Shown here piece by piece: positions 1 through 7,068 of a DNA stretch of 64,000 nt (the stretch's first letter is position 1; every line of letters starts with the position of its first letter). The stretch spans positions 682,001-746,000 of the forward strand of contig JAPFFF010000045.1 of NCBI GenBank assembly GCA_039105265.1, given 5' to 3'. The position numbers and the translations under genes were made by a program. Source of the DNA: Tritrichomonas musculus. Its lineage: Eukaryota; Parabasalia; Tritrichomonadida; Tritrichomonadidae. The notes under the pieces are model-generated. The model was not told the origin of the DNA and searched no databases. It saw only the letters and a program-made list of their open reading frames with translations.

Positions 1-1
1 A

Positions 2-133
2 ATGATATATGAAATATTAGTTGTTTCATTATTAACAGGTTTATTTTTAGTGAAGATTGTTGAAGTATCATTAATGATGCCTGACAAAGAACCAGAACTC
101 AGTGAAGAGATAAGAACAAAAATGTATTCATGA
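2..133 (+). CDS. Tiny single-span membrane protein of the first Polinton (43 aa)
   Basis: A 43-residue frame has a hydrophobic N-terminal half (ILVVSLLTGLFLVKIV) and a charged tail ending PELSEEIRTKMYS. The same kind of protein sits at the same place, just upstream of the ATPase, in the second Polinton (4529-4648), whose tail reads EPKLTEEMRARIYS. Conservation of size, topology, tail and position in two diverged elements argues that it is a real gene. The frame may extend left of the window. The role is unknown. A membrane or virion-associated peptide is an inference from topology only. Confidence 0.6.
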   Translation: MIYEILVVSLLTGLFLVKIVEVSLMMPDKEPELSEEIRTKMYS

Positions 134-169
134 AGAGCTTTAACGAAAACTAAAGAAATGAAAGGTTTC

Positions 170-1102
170 ATGAAACCCACTCAGTTTAATTACAAAGAGA
201 TTTTATTCTCTAGTGGTTCTGATTATGATGATGACCAAATGAGTTTTGCATTTGAATATGAATCATTCAAACCAACAGTTAATGAAAAGACATTTAATAT
301 TGATGATGAGATGAATAAAGCTTATCAACGCAATGAATCAAAAATAAAGAATGAATCAATCAGACCGATCGCGAACGGCATCTATGCACAATACAATTCA
401 TTGAACATACTTGTCGGAAATCAAGGAAGAGGAAAGAGCCATGTCGTTTTAAGAGATATCATTCAAATGTCAAGATTAAAGAACTCTGACTTTCATTTAA
501 TCGTTTATATATCTAAGAGCGGAACAATCAATGACGCTACATTTATTGCTCAACGTGAATTGATTCAACTTCCGATCAAAGTCATTAGTGATTCAAATGC
601 TGAAGAATATCTTAAACAACTTGATTTATATAAAGAATTGTATGATAAATATAGTTCGACTCCAAAAATAGTAATTAAAGGGACGGAGTCACCTTTTGCG
701 AAGCAAAATGAAAAGAAGTTAAATGATATGTTTGAGTTTCTTCATATCGATAAGCTAGGTCAACCGAATAAACCGCTAAACACTATCATTCTTTGTGAAG
801 ATGCGAGCCGTTCATTAATTTTAAAGACTGATTACTTTACAAATTATGTTTCACAGCTCAGACATAAACATTCAATCGTTTACATTAATATTCAGTTCTT
901 CAAAGCAATCCAAACTGAATACAAGAATAACGCGACATCATTCTTTATCTTCAGTGGTTATTCAAGGCAAAAGCTAAGTTATGTATATCATCAAGTTCCG
1001 ATGCCAATTGAGTTTGAACATTTATGGCAAAAATATAAAGACTTATCAGGTCATCAATTCGTGTTAGTCAATACGAGAACAAATACAATTGAAATTCATT
1101 AA
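170..1102 (+). CDS. Polinton genome-packaging ATPase (FtsK/HerA type), element 1
   Basis: This is a P-loop ATPase of the kind that pumps DNA into the capsid in Polintons and related double-jelly-roll viruses. Walker A is visible as GNQGRGKS and Walker B as NTIILCED, followed by a conserved LRHKHSIVYINIQFFKAI block. I chose the Met at 170 because its product starts MKPTQF, exactly like the paralogue at 3646-4503. An in-frame Met at 158 adds four residues. The 3' end overlaps the convergent gene at 1099 by four bases, and the second Polinton has the same tail-to-tail arrangement. Confidence 0.85.
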   Translation: MKPTQFNYKEILFSSGSDYDDDQMSFAFEYESFKPTVNEKTFNIDDEMNKAYQRNESKIKNESIRPIANGIYAQYNSLNILVGNQGRGKSHVVLRDIIQMSRLKNSDFHLIVYISKSGTINDATFIAQRELIQLPIKVISDSNAEEYLKQLDLYKELYDKYSSTPKIVIKGTESPFAKQNEKKLNDMFEFLHIDKLGQPNKPLNTIILCEDASRSLILKTDYFTNYVSQLRHKHSIVYINIQFFKAIQTEYKNNATSFFIFSGYSRQKLSYVYHQVPMPIEFEHLWQKYKDLSGHQFVLVNTRTNTIEIH

Positions 1103-1557
1103 TCTAATATGAGCTGTTGTTGAACACCTACAAATAGTTGAGGTGTATTGATATTATATTTTTGTCTCATCTGTTCGATGAGTTCTTTTGTTTTCTTATC
1201 ATTGACTTTCCTGATACTGTAATTATAATACTTGTAATCTTTAAATGATTGTTCTTCATTTGAGCCTTCAGCGAAGAACTCAAGTGAATTCGTTGATATT
1301 CTTCTTCTGACATTTGATGTTAATGTTATATATTCGAGCCCGAGTTCAACAATCTTATCATAATATAATCGTTTAAATGCATTATCTTTGTTCTTCAATG
1401 ATATGTATATCACTTTAGCTTTATATGCAGCCTTTCCGCAAGGTATCGGGTATCTATCACACAATATTGAGAAATCACATTGTTTAAACTTCTCTGATTC
1501 ATCCAACATTTCAATAAGTGAATTAATGTAATCATAAACTTTTGGTGTACTTGTCAT
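1099..1557 (-). CDS. Conserved Polinton protein next to the ATPase (152 aa)
   Basis: I do not recognise the family. It is clearly related to the product at 3204-3653 in the second Polinton: both begin (T/A)PKVYDYIN(S/T)LI, share CDFSILC and AKVIYISLKN-type blocks, contain YYNYS, and end with LRQKYN followed by P-LFVG. It is convergent with, and overlaps by four bases, the packaging ATPase. The fixed pairing suggests a virion or packaging role, but this is guilt by association. No membrane segment is seen. Confidence 0.75.
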   Translation of the reverse strand: MTSTPKVYDYINSLIEMLDESEKFKQCDFSILCDRYPIPCGKAAYKAKVIYISLKNKDNAFKRLYYDKIVELGLEYITLTSNVRRRISTNSLEFFAEGSNEEQSFKDYKYYNYSIRKVNDKKTKELIEQMRQKYNINTPQLFVGVQQQLILD

Positions 1558-1630
1558 GTCTTTATCATGAAATTAAAAAACAAAAATAAAAATAAAGTTC
1601 ATCAGCTTGAGAATGAATTAAATGAATTGT

Positions 1631-1909
1631 CTAATAAATGAGTTCTTCAAGTTCAGCTATTAATTGTTCAGGTCCTCCGTTCGTCGGAGGCAGCGAGTGT
1701 TCGCAGCTACCGTTGAATTTCTTTAGCTGGTTAATAAAGTGATTTATCTCTTTTAGTACTTCATCTATGATATCATCATTATCGTAGAGGTATTTTAAAG
1801 CGGGTCTCCATCCTTTTAGCTTTTTATTGATTCTATTAATGAGGGTGCTTAATTGTTCCTCCGTTTGTCGGAGGCAGCGAGTGCTCGCAGCTTCGGCTTG
1901 GTTTGACAT
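1631..1909 (-). CDS. Small Polinton ORF carrying two copies of a GC-rich hairpin repeat
   Basis: A 92-residue frame of unknown function whose middle (about residues 20-65) is a lysine- and isoleucine-rich, probably helical segment. Near the N-terminus and near the C-terminus it contains two copies of the same 35-bp GC-rich repeat (1858-1892 and 1674-1708), read in different frames, giving EAASTRCLRQTEEQ in one place and GSCEHSLPPTNGGPEQ in the other. The repeats stand out sharply from the AT-rich surroundings, so they look like insertions that kept the frame open. The gene may encode a short coiled-coil protein of the first Polinton. Confidence 0.45.
   Translation of the reverse strand: MSNQAEAASTRCLRQTEEQLSTLINRINKKLKGWRPALKYLYDNDDIIDEVLKEINHFINQLKKFNGSCEHSLPPTNGGPEQLIAELEELIY
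1674..1708. repeat. GC-rich 35-bp hairpin repeat, copy 1
   Basis: The repeat has two hairpin arms in a row: CCTCCG...CGGAGG, then a second imperfect arm around GCGAGTGTTCGC. It matches the copy at 1858-1892 at 33 of 35 positions. It lies inside the ORF at 1631-1909. Confidence 0.75.
1858..1892. repeat. GC-rich 35-bp hairpin repeat, copy 2
   Basis: Same orientation and same two-hairpin layout as 1674-1708. It is read in a different frame of the host ORF, which suggests a mobile or spreading palindromic element rather than a protein repeat. Confidence 0.75.
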
Positions 1910-2029
1910 TATAAATTGCTGATAAAAAAATAAAAAATTTTTGAAAGTTCTGTTTTTCGTTGTTGTTATTTTTGAATTTAAAACATCATCAGGGGGTACA
2001 AAAATAAAACATCATTAATGTTGATTCAT

Positions 2030-2389
2030 TTATTTGTTATTTGTGTTTCCCTTACGAATTGGTACTTTGCGATATCTTTTATTCGGATGATTAAAGAAGT
2101 CATTGATAGAAGCTAACATTACACGTTCAGGTTCATTTCTTCTATAAAATCGTACGAATTCAAAAATCATCATGTCTTTAGGATATGTATATATCTCACA
2201 ATCATATTCATTAAAGAATTCATCAAATTGTTCTTTGGTGGCTTTATAATTACAACACTTCAAGGCAAATTCCTTGTCATTATTGATTTTCGTCAAGAAT
2301 TCTTTAACTGACTTATCCCACATATTCAAGCGTTTCTTTGGTGTGTAAAATACGCGAACTCCGTCATCAACATAATACATGACTTTCAT
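2030..2389 (-). CDS. Unknown protein of the first Polinton (119 aa)
   Basis: This frame encodes a charged protein rich in aromatic residues (MKVMYYVDDGVRVFYTPKK...), ending in a basic tail. I find no motif I recognise. It sits nearest the end of the first Polinton and is transcribed away from that end. It is not similar to the terminal-repeat gene of the second element. The low stop density and a normal Met start support a real gene. Confidence 0.5.
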   Translation of the reverse strand: MKVMYYVDDGVRVFYTPKKRLNMWDKSVKEFLTKINNDKEFALKCCNYKATKEQFDEFFNEYDCEIYTYPKDMMIFEFVRFYRRNEPERVMLASINDFFNHPNKRYRKVPIRKGNTNNK

Positions 2390-2468
2390 TAATGATAAAA
2401 AATTAAATTAAAAAATCAAAGATATGTATTTTAACCCTACCCCTTTTGATACCCCTTTTATCTCACCC

Positions 2469-2474
2469 CTCCAG
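2469..2474. repeat. Target-site duplication, left (CTCCAG)
   Basis: The six bases just outside the left terminus are repeated exactly just outside the right terminus (19996-20001). Confidence 0.92.
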
Positions 2475-2735
2475 AGTAGTAATGGTCTGTGCGGGATGAC
2501 CATCTAATAATTTTACTCGTACCTTGCCCAGCATACCTTGCAAGCCAACAAGCTCAGGTATAAAAAATCAGGTATGTGTACTTGTTATTGTTTTTACCCG
2601 TGTTTCCATTACTAACCTATACATTTGAATAATTTTCTGGAACCCTTTATCAACTCATTATGTTTTGATAGGATAACTAAGTTTTTACAATTTTTCAAAA
2701 ATTATATTTTTTAAAAATTTTTTTATTTTTTATTT

Positions 2736-2741
2736 TCACTA
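2736..2741 (+). promoter_or_regulatory. Inr-like core promoter of the left terminal-repeat gene
   Basis: TCACTA, seven bases before the start codon at 2748, fits the trichomonad initiator consensus TCAYTW, which normally lies within about 20 bases of the ATG. The same site is present in mirror image at 19729-19734. Confidence 0.55.
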
Positions 2742-2747
2742 CATATA

Positions 2748-3149
2748 ATGGAAGCCTTTGCTAATTATGCTGCTAAACAACTCCGTACATATAAAACACC
2801 TATGTATGACCTTTTTGCTGACATTTGTGATAAAGTCATTGATGGTGACCGTGATGCTATTGATGTTGTTGAACCCTTTATTATAGACGCACAAATGGAT
2901 ATATTCAGAGAGCAGAATCACTTATACATATCTTTTCATGATGAAAATGCTGCTTTTCGTGAGTATGGAGAAATATTTGATTACTATATTGATGAGCTTA
3001 CTGGTGGTTATGACGATTATGATATTATGCCATATCACTTTCCAAAGAAGTTTTACGATGAGGTATACGAATTCTTCCAATACACTGATGAAGGAAAGAA
3101 ATGCATGAATGAATTCAATCCAAACACTGATAAGGTACAGGAAATTTAA
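2748..3149 (+). CDS. Terminal-repeat protein of Polinton 2, left copy (133 aa)
   Basis: An acidic protein rich in aromatic residues, with many Asp, Glu, Tyr and Phe (for example YDDYDIMPYHFPKKFYDEVYEFFQ). I recognise no domain and see no membrane segment. It lies wholly inside the long terminal repeat and is therefore encoded twice, with the same predicted protein at 19321-19722. The Inr-like TCACTA motif seven bases upstream supports the start. Being placed at the end of the element and transcribed inward, it could be an early or regulatory protein, but that is a guess. Confidence 0.75.
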   Translation: MEAFANYAAKQLRTYKTPMYDLFADICDKVIDGDRDAIDVVEPFIIDAQMDIFREQNHLYISFHDENAAFREYGEIFDYYIDELTGGYDDYDIMPYHFPKKFYDEVYEFFQYTDEGKKCMNEFNPNTDKVQEI

Positions 3150-3203
3150 TTAAAAAAGCGATTATTATTTTTGTATTTATTTTTTATTCACATTTCACAA
3201 AAC

Positions 3204-3653
3204 ATGAAAGCACCAAAGGTCTATGATTATATAAACACCCTCATATCTGTATTACCGGAGCCAGAAAAGTATCGTAATTGTGATTTCTCAATATTATGTG
3301 AAAAGTTTCCTCTAATGATGAATACAAACAGTTTTCGTGCAAAAGTATTGTACATAAGTCTTAAGAACACTATTAGTGAAACTATGACGATTTATCCTGA
3401 TAAGATCACAGAAATAGGATTAGAGAACATAACAATTACCACAAACTTACGAAGAAGGCTTTCGATGAAGACACAAGAATTCTTCATAAATGGTAATACA
3501 GAACCACAAGAATACAAAGGAAATGATTATTATAATTACAGTTTAGAGAGAACAAGTATGTCTACAAGAAACAAAATTAAAGAACTAAGACAAAAATATA
3601 ATGTACCTGAACCAGAATTATTTGTAGGAAAGCATCAAGATTTAATTATATAA
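3204..3653 (+). CDS. Conserved Polinton protein next to the ATPase (149 aa)
   Basis: Relative of the first Polinton's protein at 1099-1557. I prefer the Met at 3204 (MKAPKVYDYINTLI) over the in-frame Met at 3171, because the related protein begins at the equivalent point (MTSTPKVYDYIN). Shared blocks are CDFSILC, AKVLYISLKN, the TTNLRRRLS-EFF segment and a C-terminal LRQKYNVPEPELFVG. It converges on the packaging ATPase with an 8-base overlap. The function is unknown. Its fixed place beside the ATPase suggests a part in packaging or the virion. Confidence 0.78.
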   Translation: MKAPKVYDYINTLISVLPEPEKYRNCDFSILCEKFPLMMNTNSFRAKVLYISLKNTISETMTIYPDKITEIGLENITITTNLRRRLSMKTQEFFINGNTEPQEYKGNDYYNYSLERTSMSTRNKIKELRQKYNVPEPELFVGKHQDLII

Positions 3654-4503
3654 AGCTAATATTACTTGTACGAACATTGATCATAATAAAGTCATGATTC
3701 CTCATCTTCATGTAATAATGCCATAATTCTTCAAATTCAACTGGCATTGGAACTTGTTGATAAATATATTGCATCTTTTGGCGAGAGAACCCAGAGAAGA
3801 TGAAGAAAGTTGTTGCATTATTTTTGTAGTCAGTTGGTATTGACTTGAAGAATTGTACATTTATGTAAACTATTGAATGTTTATGACGAAGTTGTGTAAT
3901 GTAGTTGGTAAAATATGATGATTTCAATAACTTACTCCTAACAAAGTCTTCGCAAAGAATGATAGTGTTCAATGGCTGATTTGGTTTACCGAGTTTGTTA
4001 ATACGCAGGAACTCAAACATTTGTTGAAGTTTGTCATTATCTATTGTTATTCGTGGAGCTGTACTATACCGATCATACAATTCTTTCCACAAATCAAGTT
4101 CTTTCAAATATTTTTCAGCATTAGCATCAGAAACAACATGAATAGGTAATTGAATCAATTCTTGCTGTGCTTCAAAAGTAGAGTCATTAATACTACCATT
4201 CTTGCTGATATAAACTATTAAATGAAAGCTGTTTTCTTTAGGTAAACGAGATATTTGAATGATGTCACGTAGCATTACATGTGTCTTTCCTTTACCTTGA
4301 GGACCAACCAGAATATTGAGAGAATTATACCATGAATAGATATCAACAGCAATTGGCCGTATTGATTCAGACATTATTTTTCCTTCATTACGTTTATATG
4401 CAGCAGACATAGCAGCATCAATATTAAAAGGCTGTGGCATCATTATTACATCATCTTCATAATCACTAGAATCAGAATGATAATAGAATTGTGTTGGTTT
4501 CAT
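3646..4503 (-). CDS. Polinton genome-packaging ATPase (FtsK/HerA type), element 2
   Basis: A 285-aa P-loop ATPase. Walker A is GPQGKGKT at about residues 67-74; Walker B is NTIILCED at about 180-186, and RHKHSIVYINVQFF follows. The protein is related over its length to the one at 170-1102, differing mainly in a linker before Walker B that is longer in the other copy. Family knowledge says such enzymes power DNA entry into a double-jelly-roll capsid. It converges with the gene at 3204 and lies downstream of the tiny membrane protein at 4529-4648, as in the first Polinton. Confidence 0.88.
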   Translation of the reverse strand: MKPTQFYYHSDSSDYEDDVIMMPQPFNIDAAMSAAYKRNEGKIMSESIRPIAVDIYSWYNSLNILVGPQGKGKTHVMLRDIIQISRLPKENSFHLIVYISKNGSINDSTFEAQQELIQLPIHVVSDANAEKYLKELDLWKELYDRYSTAPRITIDNDKLQQMFEFLRINKLGKPNQPLNTIILCEDFVRSKLLKSSYFTNYITQLRHKHSIVYINVQFFKSIPTDYKNNATTFFIFSGFSRQKMQYIYQQVPMPVEFEELWHYYMKMRNHDFIMINVRTSNISFI

Positions 4504-4528
4504 TTCATTCTCATCAGAATTGTATTAC

Positions 4529-4648
4529 TTATGAGTATATTCTTGCTCTCATTTCTTCAGTGAGCTTTGGTTCATATTCATAAGTAAATCCAATAATTAT
4601 TACACTTAGTTCAACAACAATAACACCTAATAGTAACTCAATTATCAT
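4529..4648 (-). CDS. Tiny single-span membrane protein of Polinton 2 (39 aa)
   Basis: A 39-residue frame starts MIIELLLGVIVVELSVIIIGF, a single hydrophobic span, and ends EPKLTEEMRARIYS. It lies 25 bases upstream of the packaging ATPase in the same direction. The first Polinton has the same arrangement with a tail PELSEEIRTKMYS. Such short genes are easily missed by annotation. It is probably co-transcribed with the ATPase. A role in a virion membrane or in anchoring is inference only. Confidence 0.68.
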   Translation of the reverse strand: MIIELLLGVIVVELSVIIIGFTYEYEPKLTEEMRARIYS

Positions 4649-4684
4649 TTTAGTGCAGTGAAAACAAAAATATAGATCTGCTTT

Positions 4685-5272
4685 TTAGATACACATTTTA
4701 GTTGAAATTCCGTATCTTACTAACTGACTATAAATATCATTAAAACATATTTTTAAATCTAATGCTTTATCATCTTTGGTAACTAATATTCGTTGTATTT
4801 TCATGTACTTTGTATTTGATAAGCAGCCTGTACAACCTTCTTCTTCATCTATGACCAGCTCGACTTTGTCAGCTCTTGTTAAGATTTTTATTAGTTCCAT
4901 CAGTGAATTACTATGACAAACAAGATAGTTGTTAACTTTAAGGGGATTAAGTTCATAAATGTTTAACAATGTTTCAAGGAATTTGTTTTTGATTTCCATG
5001 TTCTCAAGTTCGTTTGTAAGAAGACTTATTTGTGGTTGTAATGGAGATTGAACACTCTCCCCAACTGGAGTAAAATTTATGTTTCTTTCTTGAGGTTGTA
5101 CACTTGCGTAAGTCTGTAAAGGAGGAACATTAGGGTACTGTGGTGGTTTTATTTTTATATTCACATTAGTGTTTTGTTCTTGTTTACAACTACTATCGTT
5201 TTCACTTGATAAGATTCTTGCTCTATGCAATACGTTTGACATTTCAATGTGATTAAAACATCTATTGTTCAT
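4685..5272 (-). CDS. Unknown Polinton protein with a proline-rich N-terminal half (195 aa)
   Basis: The first 90 residues are low in structure and rich in Pro, Gln and Asn (KPPQYPNVPPLQTY). The C-terminal 100 residues look folded and contain a CTGC pair and an ILVTKDDKALDLKICF segment. I recognise no family. It overlaps the end of the upstream gene at 5262-5495 by 11 bases, so the two are likely co-expressed. No transmembrane helix is seen. Confidence 0.6.
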   Translation of the reverse strand: MNNRCFNHIEMSNVLHRARILSSENDSSCKQEQNTNVNIKIKPPQYPNVPPLQTYASVQPQERNINFTPVGESVQSPLQPQISLLTNELENMEIKNKFLETLLNIYELNPLKVNNYLVCHSNSLMELIKILTRADKVELVIDEEEGCTGCLSNTKYMKIQRILVTKDDKALDLKICFNDIYSQLVRYGISTKMCI

Positions 5273-5495
5273 TATTGGTTAGTTCTCTTAGTTCAGTTTC
5301 AAGTTTGGCTACTTTTTCTTTCAATGAATTGATGTCTTCTATAAGGCTTTCTCTAATGGCTAATCCATTTGAACCCAACATTCCTGTTTTTACATTATTA
5401 AGATGCTGCTTGGTTTCATATACTCTTTCTTTCAATGATCGCTTTATTTGCTTCAATTGAGGTATTTCCTTCTTATATTCGTTCAAATCTGTCAT
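5262..5495 (-). CDS. Small coiled-coil Polinton protein (77 aa)
   Basis: A short, highly charged helical protein with heptad-like spacing in its C-terminal half (SLKEKVAKLETELRELTNNEQ). It starts 15 bases from the divergent gene at 5511 and overlaps the next gene downstream by 11 bases. The function is unknown. A small scaffold or adaptor would fit but is not shown. Confidence 0.55.
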   Translation of the reverse strand: MTDLNEYKKEIPQLKQIKRSLKERVYETKQHLNNVKTGMLGSNGLAIRESLIEDINSLKEKVAKLETELRELTNNEQ

Positions 5496-5510
5496 TTACT
5501 TACTATTAAA

Positions 5511-5744
5511 ATGAGTAATTATGAACAAAGGAGAACCTTACATGATGACAAACATCAAAATCATTTTGACAAACAGAGACTCAAACAACAAAAAGAAAGG
5601 ACAAGAATTAATTCACAGCCAACGGTTAAGAAGTATGAGGAGAAAGGTAATATTAATCATGAACCACCAGCAAAAACAACAAAGCCACTGAATTATCATT
5701 TGCTTACACTTAACCATTCAACAATTTCGATGAACAATTTCTAA
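5511..5744 (+). CDS. Small basic Polinton protein (77 aa)
   Basis: I chose the ATG at 5511 (MSNYEQRRTLHDDKHQ), not the upstream in-frame Met at 5448, because the latter lies within the divergent neighbour. The protein is rich in Lys, Arg, Gln and His and probably disordered (FDKQRLKQQKERTRINSQ). Its basic character would suit nucleic-acid binding. No family is recognised. The 15-bp gap to the divergent gene at 5495 must hold both core promoters. Confidence 0.45.
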   Translation: MSNYEQRRTLHDDKHQNHFDKQRLKQQKERTRINSQPTVKKYEEKGNINHEPPAKTTKPLNYHLLTLNHSTISMNNF

Positions 5745-5774
5745 TTTTTTATTTAATATTTACACAAAATACAA

Positions 5775-6377
5775 ATGACAGAAATATCAGAATTTGTTAC
5801 ACTTGTCAATCATGAGGACTATGAAATATTGACAACATATCCACATACCATTAGAAGGAAAGACAATCATCATGTATGTAGTGAAACATTAAGAAAAAGT
5901 GATGGTTATTTAATAGTTACTCTTAATAGAAAAACATTTCTAAAGCACCGGTTAGTTGCTTCACAATTCATTGATAATCCAAACAACTTATCTTTTGTTG
6001 ATCATATCAATCATGATAGAACTGATAATAGAATAGAGAACATTAGGTGGGTATCAAATTCTACTAACAATTTCAATAAATCATCTAATAAAGGAATCCA
6101 ATACGAATTTGTTGATGATATACCAGATGAAGCAATAAAGGTATTGTTTTATAACACTCGTACAGAGCGTCATGAATTTGAAGAAAACAAATATTATTAC
6201 TATCATAATGAGAATGATGAAGAGGTATTTTATAGCAAAATGACTGATACACTTTATAGAATTATGCATATCAATACTACTAAGAAGAATACGCGATTCA
6301 TCGCAATGAGAGACAGTAATAATAAACAAGTTAGTGTATGCATCAATCGTTTCAAGCACCAGCATTCTCTTGACTAA
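5775..6377 (+). CDS. HNH endonuclease
   Basis: A 200-aa protein with an HNH homing-endonuclease-like domain at about residues 55-110. The core reads HRLVASQFI, then FVDHINHDRTDNRIENIRWVS, then NNFNKSSN, which is the usual HNH_3 layout: His-His metal-site region followed by N and the downstream Asn/His support. Such enzymes nick or cut double-stranded DNA and are common passengers of phages, giant viruses and Polintons. The C-terminal 90 residues are specific to this protein and may bind DNA. It is an intact frame in the space between the coiled-coil genes and the capsid block. Confidence 0.8.
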   Translation: MTEISEFVTLVNHEDYEILTTYPHTIRRKDNHHVCSETLRKSDGYLIVTLNRKTFLKHRLVASQFIDNPNNLSFVDHINHDRTDNRIENIRWVSNSTNNFNKSSNKGIQYEFVDDIPDEAIKVLFYNTRTERHEFEENKYYYYHNENDEEVFYSKMTDTLYRIMHINTTKKNTRFIAMRDSNNKQVSVCINRFKHQHSLD

Positions 6378-6386
6378 AAAACCTCA

Positions 6387-6767
6387 TTAATATTTTTGTA
6401 GTTCATTAATTACTTTAACAACAGCATTTACAGCATTCTTTATTTCCTCTATCTTTGCTTTCATACTTGCAATATCAGCTTTGACAGACTCGATAGCGAT
6501 TTCCCATAAAGGTTGTTCATCGTCTTTCTGAACAGTTACTTTCTTCAAACACACTTCACCACCTTTAATTTTACCGTCAACTTTGTTACAATTTTTCTTA
6601 GTGATTCTATAGACACTTCCATCAGGTACTTCAATCTTGTAAAGCTTATTCAAGAGTTGTGTAGTTTGTTTCTCCATTTCTTCTTTGTGATCACGATAGT
6701 AAGCATCGAACTCAATAATAGATTTAAAAGATTTTGTTTCTTCTTGTACTTCATTAATTACTTTCAT
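6387..6767 (-). CDS. Unknown Polinton protein with helical C-terminus (126 aa)
   Basis: The C-terminal 40 residues form a clear amphipathic helix (VKADIASMKAKIEEIKNAVNAV), and the middle is rich in Lys and Val. It lies directly downstream of the small amphipathic protein at 6804-7025 in the same direction, next to the capsid gene. This position suggests a virion accessory protein such as a spike or trimer-forming stalk, but no family is recognised. Confidence 0.55.
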   Translation of the reverse strand: MKVINEVQEETKSFKSIIEFDAYYRDHKEEMEKQTTQLLNKLYKIEVPDGSVYRITKKNCNKVDGKIKGGEVCLKKVTVQKDDEQPLWEIAIESVKADIASMKAKIEEIKNAVNAVVKVINELQKY

Positions 6768-6803
6768 TGCCTTTTAATCCTCACCAAAAATAGTTATAAG
6801 CCT

Positions 6804-7025
6804 TTATTTTACTTCATCTATGATTGACTTACCGATATTAAGCCCTTTGTCAATGGTATTTACAAATCCATTCACTCCTGGTATATACTCTAAAGCGGGC
6901 TTAACTTTGTCAAAAATCTCCTTTACTTTAGGAAGAGCTTTTATAGCCTTTACTGCTAAACCTTTTATTTTTCCACCAACACTCTTCACTGCATTTTTCA
7001 GTTTCTTCCAAATTCCTGCTGCCAT
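6804..7025 (-). CDS. Small amphipathic, glycine-lysine-rich protein beside the capsid gene (73 aa)
   Basis: MAAGIWKKLKNAVKSVGGKI followed by further Lys/Ala/Gly helices gives a basic amphipathic protein, the sort of sequence seen in membrane-active minor virion proteins such as adenovirus protein VI. I infer the similarity from composition only. It is divergent from the capsid gene, with 43 bases between start codons, so both may share a promoter region. It could also be a DNA-condensing core protein. Confidence 0.55.
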   Translation of the reverse strand: MAAGIWKKLKNAVKSVGGKIKGLAVKAIKALPKVKEIFDKVKPALEYIPGVNGFVNTIDKGLNIGKSIIDEVK

Positions 7026-7068
7026 GTGTTTTCTTCTTCAGTAAATAATTTGTTTTATTAACTGTTAA

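Larger units (their letters stand above)
1..2468. mobile_element. Terminal part of a first Polinton (Maverick), runs off the left edge
   Basis: This stretch holds a packaging ATPase, a convergent partner gene and a tiny membrane protein that are all related to genes of the complete element at 2475-19995, in mirror-image order. It is therefore one end of a separate, diverged Polinton. The right limit is not visible as a clean repeat. The sequence to 2474 is the left flank of the second Polinton, so the second one probably landed in or beside the first. The part seen looks whole at the gene level, but most of the element lies outside the window. Confidence 0.8.
2475..3162 (+). repeat. Left terminal inverted repeat of Polinton 2 (688 bp)
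   Basis: It is the reverse complement of 19308-19995. I noticed one base difference in the stretches compared. It contains a complete 133-aa gene with its own Inr-like promoter, so the element carries this gene twice, both copies pointing inward. Identity stops abruptly at both inner edges. Confidence 0.93.

Noticed and set aside
2739-2921. 60-residue minus-strand frame in the terminal repeat (also at 19549-19731)
   Set aside because: It is antisense to the 133-aa terminal-repeat gene, is Ile/Cys-rich and has no independent support.
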